Shown here one piece after another: positions 8,727-16,310 of a stretch of 64,000 nt of DNA. Under the pieces are notes generated by a model. It saw only the letters and a program-made list of their open reading frames with translations, did no database searches and was not told the DNA's origin. Within the stretch, counting starts at the first letter, position 1. Every line of letters starts with the position of its first letter. Position numbers and translations under genes: made by a program. Origin of the DNA: Amycolatopsis vastitatis (GTDB taxonomy: Bacteria; Actinomycetota; Actinomycetes; Mycobacteriales; Pseudonocardiaceae); contig NZ_NMUL01000068.1 in the NCBI RefSeq assembly GCF_002234595.1, forward strand, positions 21,029-85,028, in the 5' to 3' direction.

Positions 8727-9311
8727 TCAGTCCGACGGCGGGAAGAGCCGCGGCAGGAACCCGAGCATCAGCGCCGACCAGGTCACGTGCGTCAGCAGCG
8801 GTGCCTGCACGCCGCCCGACCGGTGGCGTTGCGCGGCGAACAGCGTCCCCATCACCGCCGACGCCAGCACCAGCGCGGGATTCCTCGTCGCCGTGGTCGA
8901 AAGCACGTACACCACGGTGGACCCCCGCGCGCCGAGGCCGTCGTAGAGCGAGCCGCGGAAGAACAGCTCTTCCGCCGCGCCCGTGACCAGCGTCGCCGCC
9001 GCCACCGACGCCGCCGGGCCGCGGTGGGCGTGGTCGAGCACGCCGGCGATCGCGCGGCGCAGCGGCGGGATGCGCCGGGCCACCAGGGCGCACCCGTAGA
9101 ACACGCCGAACGCGGCCGCGCCCGCGGCCACCGGCTGGACGACGTCCCGGCGGCCCCGGGGCACCGGCCCGGCCGCGCGGGCGCCGGCGAACCACGTCGC
9201 CGCGACCGACGCGGTGAGGACGGGGAACCGGCGCGACCCGGGACGGCTGGCCAGCGACGCGCCGAGCAGCCCGGATCCGGCGGCCGTCACGCCGGCGAGG
9301 AACGCCTTCAC
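8727..9311 (-). CDS. CPBP family intramembrane metalloprotease
   Basis: A 194-residue, mostly hydrophobic protein. The CPBP (Abi) motif 1 is clear as GAAEELFFRGSLYDGL, with the paired glutamates and the arginine of the family, and a later LLTHVTWSALMLGFLPRLF supplies the second motif's histidine. CPBP proteins are membrane glutamate proteases related to CAAX prenyl endopeptidase; bacterial roles range from bacteriocin self-immunity to signalling. The start is GTG at 9311, which overlaps the stop of the upstream NAD(P)-binding gene (GTGA), so the two are translationally coupled. A longer frame upstream is a shadow of that neighbour. Confidence 0.8.
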   Translation of the reverse strand: MKAFLAGVTAAGSGLLGASLASRPGSRRFPVLTASVAATWFAGARAAGPVPRGRRDVVQPVAAGAAAFGVFYGCALVARRIPPLRRAIAGVLDHAHRGPAASVAAATLVTGAAEELFFRGSLYDGLGARGSTVVYVLSTTATRNPALVLASAVMGTLFAAQRHRSGGVQAPLLTHVTWSALMLGFLPRLFPPSD

Positions 9312-10204
9312 GCCGTCCGCCTGCTCTTCGCCCGCTCGCCCAGTGCCTGCAGCACGGCGTCGTCGTAGCCCATCGGCTCGAACTCGACGATCCGGCGGAT
9401 CGCGTCGTCGCGGACGACGACCTCGTTGGTCATCGAGTCGATCAGGGCGCGCCCGGTCGTGACGTCGATGTCCGTGACCAGCGAAAGCCAGTACGACGAC
9501 AACCGCGGGGACAGCAGCGGCACCGGCAGGATCAGCAGCGGCCTGCCCTCGATCGCCGCGACCCGCTGCAGCATGTCCCGGTAGGCCAGCACCTCGGGGC
9601 CGCCGATGTCGAACGTCCGCCCTCCGGCCTCCGGGTGGTCGAGGACGCCGACCAGGTAGCGGACGACGTCGGCGACCGCGATGGGCTGGGTGCGGGTGCC
9701 GACCCAGCGCGGGGTGACCATCGCCGGCAGGTGCTCCACCAGCTGGCGCGTCAGCTCCCACGACGTGCCGCCGTGGCCGATCACGATCCCGGCGCGCAGC
9801 ACCGTGACCGGGACGCCGGTCTCTCCCAGCAGCCGCTCGACCTCGCGGCGGCTGGCCAGGTGGTCGGACAGCGAGTCGTCGTCGTCCCCGAGGCCGCCGA
9901 GGTAGACGATCCGGTGCAGGCGCGCGTCCGCCGCCGCGCGGGCGAACGCGCGCGCTGCATCCGCGTCGCGGCGCTTGAAGTCCGCGCTGTCGAGGGAATG
10001 CACGAGGTAGTAGGCGGCTTCGGCGCCTCGGAGCGCGTCACGCAGGGAACCGACGTCGGCGACATCGCCGCGGACGGCTTTCCCGGCACCGCGGTACTTC
10101 GCGGGGTGGCGGGTCATGGCGAGCACTTCGTGCCCGGCCGCCTCCAGCGCGGGGCACAACCGGGCGCCGACGAACCCCGACGCCCCGGCCACCAGCACCC
10201 GCAT
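9308..10204 (-). CDS. NAD(P)-binding epimerase-like protein (atypical SDR)
   Basis: A 298-residue Rossmann-fold protein. The N-terminal nucleotide-binding motif is MRVLVAGASGFVGARLCPAL, followed by MTRHPAKYRGA and an acidic GDVADVGSLRDAL. AYYLVHSL and VYLGGLGDD match the NmrA/YbjT-type atypical SDR group, which often lacks the Tyr-Lys catalytic pair and may act as a redox sensor or in quinone metabolism. The C-terminal half (YWLSLVTDIDVTTGRALIDS) is typical of the longer members of the group. It is coupled by a 4-base overlap to the downstream CPBP protease gene. Confidence 0.8.
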   Translation of the reverse strand: MRVLVAGASGFVGARLCPALEAAGHEVLAMTRHPAKYRGAGKAVRGDVADVGSLRDALRGAEAAYYLVHSLDSADFKRRDADAARAFARAAADARLHRIVYLGGLGDDDDSLSDHLASRREVERLLGETGVPVTVLRAGIVIGHGGTSWELTRQLVEHLPAMVTPRWVGTRTQPIAVADVVRYLVGVLDHPEAGGRTFDIGGPEVLAYRDMLQRVAAIEGRPLLILPVPLLSPRLSSYWLSLVTDIDVTTGRALIDSMTNEVVVRDDAIRRIVEFEPMGYDDAVLQALGERAKSRRTA

Positions 10205-10214
10205 GCTCCCGACG

Positions 10215-11138
10215 TTAGCCGGAACGCCCTTCGCGCGCAGGTCGCCCGCGCCCGGCGAAGCAGACCGCGGCGACGACCGCCGCGCAGCCGGTCAGCTGCG
10301 CCCACCCGGGCGTCTCCCCGAGCAGGCCGACGCCCAGCAGCACCGCACCGACCGGCTGCAGCAGCATGAGCGTCGCCCCGGTGGTGGCGGACATCCGGGG
10401 CAGCGCGGCGGAGATGAGCAGCCAGCCGGCGAGCTGGCCGACCCCGGCGAGCGCGAGCAGCCAGCCGAACGCGGGCCAGCCCGGCGTCAGGTCGAGCGTG
10501 CCGCTCGGGAGGCCGAGCACGACGGCGACCAGGCCGGCCGAAACCGTCGCCAGCACCAGCGAGTGCACCTGCGCGCCCGTGCCGCCGCTGAGCCGGATCA
10601 GGAACAGGTAGCCGGCGTATCCGGCACCGGCGAGCAGCGCGGCGACCGCGCCGGTGACCGGGTCCGAGCCGAACGAGCCGGTGCCGGCGAACCCGCCGGC
10701 CAGCACGACCCCGCCGAGCAGGATCGGTGTCGTGACGAGGAACCGCTTCGACGGCCGTTCCGCCAGGAAGGCGAACGCCAGCAGCGGCACGATCACCACC
10801 TGCACGGCGAGGAGCACCGTCGCGATCCCGGCGCCGACCCGCGGGATCGCTTCGCCCCAGAGCACGAAGTCCAGGCCGAGCCCGGTACCGGCCAGCAGCG
10901 GGAACAGCACGCGACGGCGCTGTGCCGGGCCCGCCTTCCGCCGTTCGCGCCCGGCGAGCACGAGCAGGACCGGCAAGGCCAGCAGGCAGCGCCAGAACGC
11001 GCTCGTGCTGCCGCTGGTGTGCGAAACCTTGATGAAGACCGACGACAGCGAGATGCAGAAGCTGCCGAGCGCGGCCAGCAGGCGCGGGTCGAGGCGCCGG
11101 GTCAACGAAGGAGCCGGATGGGGGGCGGTCGTGGTCAC
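10215..11138 (-). CDS. EamA/DMT family permease
   Basis: A 307-residue integral membrane protein with about ten hydrophobic helices in two EamA repeats. The first repeat contains GSFCISLSSVFIKVSHTSGS and FWRCLLALPVLLVLAG; the second ends LMLLQPVGAVLLGVGLLGE. Members of the drug/metabolite transporter superfamily export amino acids and other small metabolites. It is divergent from a LysR gene 73 bases away, which suggests ligand-induced expression by that regulator. The start is GTG at 11138; the preceding purines are very close to it, so the exact start is not certain. Longer frames upstream read antisense to the LysR gene. Confidence 0.85.
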   Translation of the reverse strand: MTTTAPHPAPSLTRRLDPRLLAALGSFCISLSSVFIKVSHTSGSTSAFWRCLLALPVLLVLAGRERRKAGPAQRRRVLFPLLAGTGLGLDFVLWGEAIPRVGAGIATVLLAVQVVIVPLLAFAFLAERPSKRFLVTTPILLGGVVLAGGFAGTGSFGSDPVTGAVAALLAGAGYAGYLFLIRLSGGTGAQVHSLVLATVSAGLVAVVLGLPSGTLDLTPGWPAFGWLLALAGVGQLAGWLLISAALPRMSATTGATLMLLQPVGAVLLGVGLLGETPGWAQLTGCAAVVAAVCFAGRGRPAREGRSG

Positions 11139-11211
11139 CCCTTCAGCCTGGTAGCCCTGACTGTCAACGACAAGCGAATGTTTCTGCGCGGAATTCGGTA
11201 GGATCACTACC

Positions 11212-12135
11212 GTGTTCGGACTCGAGCGGATGCGCGCGCTGCACGCCGTCGCCACCCAGGGCTCGGTCGCCGCGGCGGCCGCGTCCCTGCACGTCACGCC
11301 GTCGGGGGTGTCGCAGCAGCTGGCGAAGCTGGAACGAGAGGCGGGCCAGCCGCTGCTGGAGCCCCGCGGCCGCGGCGTCCGGCTCACGAAGGCCGGCCAG
11401 GTGCTGGCCGGGCACGCCGAGCGGATCCTCGCGCAGGTCGCCGACGCGAGAGCGGACCTGGAGCTGCTGCGGGAGGACGTCATCGGGCCGCTGCGGATCG
11501 GCGCGATCCCGACGACGGTGCACGCGCTGCTGCCGCCCGCCCTGGCCACCCTCGCCGAGCGGCACCCGCGGCTGGAGGTGACGCTGCACGAGGGCGAAGC
11601 GGAACAGACCATGCCCCAGGTGCCGGACGGCGACCTCGACGTCGCGGTGGTGGAGAGCTGGACGGACCGCCCGACGGTGATCCCGCCTTCGACGACGCGC
11701 ATCGAGCTCTTCTCCGACGTCGCGGACCTGGCCCTGCCCGCCGGGCACCGGCTCGCCCGCCGCAAGGCGGTCGATCTGTCCGAAGTGGACGATCTGCCGT
11801 GGATCGGCTGGAGCGCCGGGTCCGGCTGCTACGACTGGCTGGTCCAGGTCTTGCGCAAGCAGCGGCTGGAGCCGCGGATCAGCTGCACGGTCGGCGGCTA
11901 CCCGACGCAGCTGGCGCTCGTCGCGGGCAACGTCGGCGCGGCGCTCGTGCCCCGCCTGGCCCGTGACCGGGTGCCCGAAGGCGTCCGCATCCTGGCCACG
12001 CGCCCGGCGCTGACCCGGACGATCTACGCGATCTGCCGCGCGGGCGAAGAGGACCACGGCGCGGTGCGCGCGTGCCTGGACGCGCTCCGGACGGCGTCCG
12101 CGCGCTTCGGGAGCACGGGGCGCCCGGCCGGCTGA
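11212..12135 (+). CDS. LysR family regulator (next to EamA permease)
   Basis: A 307-residue LysR-type regulator. The N-terminal winged helix is clear: RMRALHAVATQGSVAAAAAS, then HVTPSGVSQQLAKLEREAG and LLEPRGRGVRLTKAG. The substrate-binding fold follows from about residue 88 (GPLRIGAIPTTVHALLPPAL). The start is GTG. It is divergent from the EamA permease and probably regulates it. It converges on a second LysR gene, and the two ends are separated by a 47-base nested palindrome. Confidence 0.9.
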   Translation: MFGLERMRALHAVATQGSVAAAAASLHVTPSGVSQQLAKLEREAGQPLLEPRGRGVRLTKAGQVLAGHAERILAQVADARADLELLREDVIGPLRIGAIPTTVHALLPPALATLAERHPRLEVTLHEGEAEQTMPQVPDGDLDVAVVESWTDRPTVIPPSTTRIELFSDVADLALPAGHRLARRKAVDLSEVDDLPWIGWSAGSGCYDWLVQVLRKQRLEPRISCTVGGYPTQLALVAGNVGAALVPRLARDRVPEGVRILATRPALTRTIYAICRAGEEDHGAVRACLDALRTASARFGSTGRPAG

Positions 12136-12168
12136 CCCCCCTCAGCATCGTCGCCGCACCCGGATGCA

Positions 12169-12215
12169 GTGAATGACTCATTCCTGTCGCCGGACGACAG
12201 GAATGAGTCATTCAC
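12169..12215. terminator. Bidirectional terminator: 21-bp perfect stem, nested palindrome
   Basis: Arms 12169-12189 and 12195-12215 are perfectly complementary over 21 bases with a 5-base loop (CCGGA). Each arm itself contains the near-palindrome GAATGA-C-TCATTC, so the sequence can fold either as one long hairpin or as two small ones. It sits between two convergent LysR genes and overlaps the last codons of the right-hand one (stop at 12208). Confidence 0.8.
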
Positions 12216-13101
12216 AACGTCGGCGCAGCAGCTCGGCCATCTCGGTCACCAGCTTCCCCGGCCGCCGGTGGTGCACCAGGAAGATCTCCCGCACCGGCCG
12301 CGCGTCCACCGCGTCGCGCACCTCGATGCGGGCCGGGCCCACCCGGCCGAGCACGCTCTCCGGCACGAACGCGATCCCCAGCCCGGCCTCGACCAGCGCC
12401 AGGATCACCTGGTAGTCGCGCGTTTCGTAGGCGACCCGCAACGCCACCCCGGCGGTGCCCGCCAGCTGCTCCAGGCAGGCGCGGTTGGGCACGCCCGGGC
12501 TGCCGGAGATCCAGTCCTCCCCGGCCAGCGACCGCAGCGTGAGCCGGCGGGCGCGAGCCTTCGCGTGCCCCTTCGGCAGGATCAGCCGGAACCGCTCCGA
12601 GCGCAGCAGCGACCGCGTCAGCCCGCGCGGGTCGGGCAGCGGCGCCCCGGGGTAGCGGTGGGTGATCAGCAGGTCCAGATCACGCGAGCTGACCAGGCCG
12701 TACCCGTCGGGCGGCTCCAGGTCCAGCAGCCGCAGCGCCACCGCGGGGTGGTCGCGGCGGAACCGCGCGAGCGCGGCGGGCACCAGGGTCGTGCCCGCGC
12801 TGGCGAACGTGCCGACGGTGAGCTGCGCCGGTTCCTCGCCGAGCAGGCCGCGGACCGTCCGCTCGGCCGTGCGCAGCTCCCCGACGATGGTTTCCGCGTG
12901 GGCGAGCAGCGCCTCGCCGACCGGTGTCAGCGACACTCCGCGGGGATGGCGATTCAGCACTGACGCGCCGACGTCCCGCTCCAGCTTCGCCAGCTGCTGC
13001 GAGACCGCGGACGGCGTGAACGAAAGCCGCTGGGCCGCCCCGGCGATCGAGCCGGCGTGCGCGACCTCGGCGAGCAGGGTCAGGCGGTGGGCGTCGAGCA
13101 C
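12208..13101 (-). CDS. LysR family regulator (next to PLP dehydratase)
   Basis: A 297-residue LysR-type regulator: HRLTLLAEVAHAGSIAGAAQ, FTPSAVSQQLAKLERDVGAS, then the co-inducer domain from about residue 90 (AQLTVGTFASAGTTLVPAAL). It is divergent from a PLP-dependent serine/threonine dehydratase-like gene, with 84 bases between starts, and the intergenic region has an inverted TAAGCA/TGCTTA pair. It probably controls that enzyme, perhaps in response to a hydroxy-amino acid. Its C-terminal codons lie inside the bidirectional hairpin shared with the convergent LysR gene. Confidence 0.9.
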   Translation of the reverse strand: MLDAHRLTLLAEVAHAGSIAGAAQRLSFTPSAVSQQLAKLERDVGASVLNRHPRGVSLTPVGEALLAHAETIVGELRTAERTVRGLLGEEPAQLTVGTFASAGTTLVPAALARFRRDHPAVALRLLDLEPPDGYGLVSSRDLDLLITHRYPGAPLPDPRGLTRSLLRSERFRLILPKGHAKARARRLTLRSLAGEDWISGSPGVPNRACLEQLAGTAGVALRVAYETRDYQVILALVEAGLGIAFVPESVLGRVGPARIEVRDAVDARPVREIFLVHHRRPGKLVTEMAELLRRRCE

Positions 13102-13116
13102 GTCAGCCTCCAGCCA

Positions 13117-13159
13117 TAAGCAACGCTAATGCCAGTATAGGAGACGCCGCTGGTGCTTA
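13117..13159. promoter_or_regulatory. Candidate LysR binding region (inverted TAAGCA/TGCTTA)
   Basis: TAAGCA at 13117-13122 and TGCTTA at 13154-13159 are inverted copies 31 bases apart between the divergent LysR and dehydratase starts. Spaced inverted half-sites between divergent genes suit a LysR tetramer. The pairing is seen; regulation is inference. Confidence 0.35.
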
Positions 13160-13185
13160 CGGCTCGCCGCGCGCATGCTGAAGCC

Positions 13186-14145
13186 ATGATCAGCACTGCC
13201 GATGTCGAGCTGGCCGCCGCGCGGATCCGGGGCCGGGTCCGCCGGACCCCGGTGTTCGCCGCGGACGACGGCCTGTGGTTCAAGCTGGAACAGCTGCAGC
13301 ACACGGGGTCGTTCAAGGCGCGCGGCGCCTTCAACCGGATCATCGCCGCGGGCGAGCTCTCGGCGGCCGGGGTGGTGGCCGCCTCGGGCGGCAACGCCGG
13401 TCTCGCCGTCGCCCACGCCGCCCGCGAATTCGGCCTGGCCGCGCGGGTTTTCGTGCCGGCGACCGCGCCCGTGGTGAAGGTGGCGAAACTGCGGCAGCTG
13501 GGCGCGGCCGTCGAACTGGTCGGCGAGAAGTACGCGGAGGCCTACGACGCCGCCGTGAAGCACGCGGCGGATTCCGGCGCGCTCTTCTGCCACGCCTACG
13601 ACCAGCCGGACATCTGTGCGGGGCAAGGAACCCTCGGCCTGGAACTGCTGGAGCAGGCCGGCGAGCCGGACACGATCCTCGTGGCGGTCGGCGGCGGCGG
13701 GCTGCTGGCCGGCGTCGCCGCCGCGGTCGAAGGCCGGGCGCGGGTGGTCGGCGTCGAACCGCGCTCGTGCCCGACGCTGAACGCGGCGCTGGCCGCGGGA
13801 GCACCGGTGCCGGTCGAGGTCTCCGGCGTCGCCGCCGACTCCCTGGGCGCGACCCGGCTCGGCGACATCGCGTTCGCCGTGGCCACCCGCACCGGCGCCG
13901 GTTCGGTGCTGGTGGACGACACCGCGATCCTCGAGGCCCGCGCGGCGCTGTGGGACCGCTACCGCCTCGCCGTCGAACCCGGCGGAGCGACGGCGTTCGC
14001 CGCCCTGCTCGACGGCGCCTACCGGCCGGCGCCGGGCGAACGGGTCGCCGTCGTGCTCTGCGGCGCCAACACCGACCCCGCGACGCTCACTTCCCCGACA
14101 GCCGCTCCACCAGCGGCGCGAACTGCTCGAGGAACGCGCTGTTGA
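13186..14145 (+). CDS. PLP-dependent serine/threonine dehydratase-like protein
   Basis: A 319-residue fold-type II PLP enzyme. The PLP lysine is in HTGSFKARGAFNR (about residues 38-50). The phosphate-binding SGGNAGLAVAHAA and the glycine-rich VAVGGGGLLAGVAAA follow. These are the marks of threonine deaminase, serine racemase and related enzymes, which convert hydroxy-amino acids to 2-oxo acids and ammonia. There is no ACT regulatory domain, so it is the catabolic, short form. It is divergent from a LysR regulator. The last 59 bases overlap the end of the convergent LLM oxidoreductase; the natural protein core seems to end near CGANTDPATL, so the tail is probably unstructured read-through. Confidence 0.85.
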   Translation: MISTADVELAAARIRGRVRRTPVFAADDGLWFKLEQLQHTGSFKARGAFNRIIAAGELSAAGVVAASGGNAGLAVAHAAREFGLAARVFVPATAPVVKVAKLRQLGAAVELVGEKYAEAYDAAVKHAADSGALFCHAYDQPDICAGQGTLGLELLEQAGEPDTILVAVGGGGLLAGVAAAVEGRARVVGVEPRSCPTLNAALAAGAPVPVEVSGVAADSLGATRLGDIAFAVATRTGAGSVLVDDTAILEARAALWDRYRLAVEPGGATAFAALLDGAYRPAPGERVAVVLCGANTDPATLTSPTAAPPAARTARGTRC

Positions 14146-14905
14146 CGCTGATGTAGGACACGCCGAATTGTTCGCGACGACGTTCGAGCTCCTCCGCCAT
14201 GGCGTCGACGTCGCCCCGCAGCATCCCGAGCGAGTCGTGCTCGATGAGCGTCTCGGCGTCAACGCCGATGAAGCCGCGGATCCACGGCGGGACCTCGTCG
14301 CCGACGACCCAGATGTTCATCGCGAACTCGAGGTCGCGGTCGCCGGCCGCCGCACGGATTTCCCCGACGTACTCCGCCATTTCTTCGCGGGTCGTCAGCA
14401 CGCCGCCGGCGAGCGTGACGATGTCGGCCTTCATCCCGGCGAGGCGGCGCGCCTTCGGCCCGCCCGCGGCGATCATCACCGGCGTGTGCGCGTCGCCGTC
14501 GAGCCGCCGGACGTGGTCGACGGTCTCGGAGATCGAGTCGAGGCGCTCCTGGCCGGAGCCGTACGGCAGCCCGAGCTCTTCGGCCTGCTGCCGCATTTCC
14601 GGGCGTCCGGTGCCGAGCCCGAGCTCGAACCGGCCGCCGGTGACGACGGTCAGGCTGTGCGCCTCCCACGCTGCCGCCCGCGCGGTGCGCAGCGGGCTGG
14701 CCAGGACGAACGACCCGACGCGCAGCTCGGTCGTCGCCGCGGCGGCGGCCGCGAGCGCCGCGGTCGGTGTCGGCAGGTTCAGGTTGTCCGGGCACAGCAG
14801 CGTCGAATAGCCGAGTTCTTCGGCGCGGCGAGCGGTGGCGAGCCATTTCGCGCCGCCTTCGGTCGCTCCCGCGACCACGCCGAACCGGAACGCCTTCTGT
14901 GGCAT
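14087..14905 (-). CDS. LLM class F420-dependent oxidoreductase
   Basis: A 272-residue luciferase-like monooxygenase-fold protein. FRFGVVAGATEGGAKWLATA, AEELGYSTLLCPDNLNLPTP and FELGLGTGRPEMRQQAEELG match the actinobacterial LLM/F420 subfamily that begins with RFGV. Such enzymes use F420 or FMN to reduce or oxidise small organics; the substrate is unknown. The 3' end overlaps the convergent dehydratase gene by 59 bases. Confidence 0.85.
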   Translation of the reverse strand: MPQKAFRFGVVAGATEGGAKWLATARRAEELGYSTLLCPDNLNLPTPTAALAAAAAATTELRVGSFVLASPLRTARAAAWEAHSLTVVTGGRFELGLGTGRPEMRQQAEELGLPYGSGQERLDSISETVDHVRRLDGDAHTPVMIAAGGPKARRLAGMKADIVTLAGGVLTTREEMAEYVGEIRAAAGDRDLEFAMNIWVVGDEVPPWIRGFIGVDAETLIEHDSLGMLRGDVDAMAEELERRREQFGVSYISVNSAFLEQFAPLVERLSGK

Positions 14906-14949
14906 CGAAGCACCCCCAAGTCGTTGGTCCTTCGATCAAACCACCGGTG

Positions 14950-14977
14950 CGCCCGGCCGTGCCACCACGGCCGGGCG
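14950..14977 (-). terminator. Hairpin terminator after peptidase gene
   Basis: Arms 14950-14961 and 14966-14977 form a perfect 12-bp GC-rich stem with a CCAC loop, 11 bases past the stop of the leftward secreted peptidase-like gene. Confidence 0.7.
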
Positions 14978-14988
14978 CGCGCCCGGCA

Positions 14989-15828
14989 TCAGCCGCGCTG
15001 GTACTCCTCCCAGGTGACCTTCGTGACCTGGGGGCCGTCGTCGGCGCCGCGGCCGGCGAGGCCGTTCATGCCCAGGTAGTAGTCACCGGTCTGGTGCTGC
15101 GCACCCGACGACAGGTCCGGGTCGGAGACCGCCATGGCGTGGATGTGGTAGTCGAAGCCCTGCGCCGGCGTGCGGAGCCAGGCCGCGAACCCGACCTTGC
15201 GCAGCGCGGTCAGCAGCTTCGTCCGGTTCGCCGAGGACATGCCGGACACCGAGATGTCCATCGCGCCGCCACCGTCGTGCGTGCCGGCCGAAGCGTCCAC
15301 GCCACCCGGGTTGTACGAACCCTGGGTGAGGGCGACCTGCGAGCCGTAGATCCCTTCCGCGGCCACGAGCATCGCCTTGGTGCGGGTGTTGAGGGTCTTG
15401 CTGTGGTAGGTCACCTGGCTGCCGGCGGAAACCGGGTTCGTGACCGTGTACCGGTTTTCGCCGAGCTTCTCCAGCGACGTCTTACCGGGCAGGCCGGAAG
15501 CGTCGATCCCGGTGTAGCCCAACGACTTCTGGTACGCCGAATACGCGTCGATGGTGCTGGTGCCGAAGTAACCGTCGACGAACTGGCTCGCCAGCAGCCC
15601 CTTCGCCTGCAGCGCCTGCTCGACGAGCAGGACGCTGTCGTGCGCGCCCGGCGTCAGGGTGTCGTCGGCACGGCGCGGGTCGATCTGGGCCGCCTTGAGG
15701 ACGGCCTCCATGTTCGCCGTCGGCAACGCCGTCGTGACCGCGGTCTCGGCCTGAGCCGGTGCGGCTACGGCAAAGGTTGCAACTGCCGCAGAAGCCAGTG
15801 CCGTCAGGACGGCGGCCTTCGTGAACAT
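14989..15828 (-). CDS. Secreted peptidoglycan-binding, Zn-peptidase-like protein
   Basis: A 279-residue exported protein. The signal peptide is MFTKAAVLTALASAAVATFA with cleavage likely after APAQAE. Residues about 50-125 resemble a peptidoglycan-binding domain (LTPGAHDSVLLVEQALQAKG; YFGTSTIDAYSAYQKSLGYT). The C-terminal half has GTHDGGGAMDIS and FDYHIHAMAV, which fit the His-Asp-His zinc set of the M15/DD-peptidase fold. It probably trims cell-wall peptides outside the membrane. The ATG at 15828 has a strong GGAGGAAAAAG ribosome site. The long leader (to about 16300) separates it from a divergent NlpC/P60 gene. The catalytic assignment rests on motifs only. Confidence 0.75.
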   Translation of the reverse strand: MFTKAAVLTALASAAVATFAVAAPAQAETAVTTALPTANMEAVLKAAQIDPRRADDTLTPGAHDSVLLVEQALQAKGLLASQFVDGYFGTSTIDAYSAYQKSLGYTGIDASGLPGKTSLEKLGENRYTVTNPVSAGSQVTYHSKTLNTRTKAMLVAAEGIYGSQVALTQGSYNPGGVDASAGTHDGGGAMDISVSGMSSANRTKLLTALRKVGFAAWLRTPAQGFDYHIHAMAVSDPDLSSGAQHQTGDYYLGMNGLAGRGADDGPQVTKVTWEEYQRG

Positions 15829-15922
15829 CTTTTTCCTCCACTGTTGGGATTCGCTTACGACGAGAAGGATCACGCAACCGGATACAAGGGACGTACAAAC
15901 CGGATCCGCCCCAACGGGAATC

Positions 15923-15938
15923 TTGTAGACGTCCACAA
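15923..15938. promoter_or_regulatory. Palindrome TTGT-a-GACGTC-c-ACAA upstream of peptidase
   Basis: A 16-base near-perfect dyad (one mismatched pair) centred on GACGTC, 95 bases upstream of the secreted peptidase start. It is a candidate operator; no cognate regulator is adjacent. Confidence 0.35.
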
Positions 15939-16120
15939 AGGACGCGCTGTCCCGGTTGCGCGTCACCCTCGGTCGCCGGGTGACACCAGAGCGTTGTAGC
16001 AGGAAGTAATGCCGCCCACACCGGTTTCGCGTTTCCGCTGGTCCAAGCGTGTTAGCGACTGTCACGGAGAGTTCCGGTGCTCCTGAGCTGGACGTTGTCG
16101 TGCTCATTTCGTAACCTGTT

Positions 16121-16310
16121 CGAGATCTCGCGGCCCCCGGTCGTCACGAGACGGCGACGCGAGATCGCCGCCGATACCCCCTGCCGGGTAGCGGAACCCA
16201 CTGCGGGCTCTTCCTGTTGCGGTCGAGCGCGCGCCGGGCACGGGCGAGGCCCCCGACTCGCCCTTCCGGTACCCGTCGGCGGCCGATCAGCAAAGGAGAC
16301 CCGCGCGAGA
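16121..16310 (+). promoter_or_regulatory. Structured 5' leader of NlpC/P60 gene, possible riboswitch
   Basis: The leader contains a 9-bp perfect stem (16124-16132 with 16158-16166) and an overlapping alternative stem (16153-16157 with 16165-16169), then CCGGGTAGCGGAACCCA and a late ACCCGTCGGCGG before the AAAGGAGA ribosome site (16292-16299). Cell-wall hydrolase genes in actinomycetes often follow ydaO-type c-di-AMP riboswitches, and parts of this leader loosely resemble that class. The match is by eye and weak; mutually exclusive stems are the solid observation. Confidence 0.3.
16174..16198 (-). promoter_or_regulatory. SigF/SigB-like promoter match, leftward
   Basis: On the minus strand GGTT (16198-16195) and GGGTAT (16179-16174) are separated by 15 bases, fitting the actinobacterial SigF/SigB pattern. 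It would read toward the secreted peptidase gene with a leader of over 300 bases. It lies inside the candidate NlpC/P60 leader, so it may be coincidental. Confidence 0.3.
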
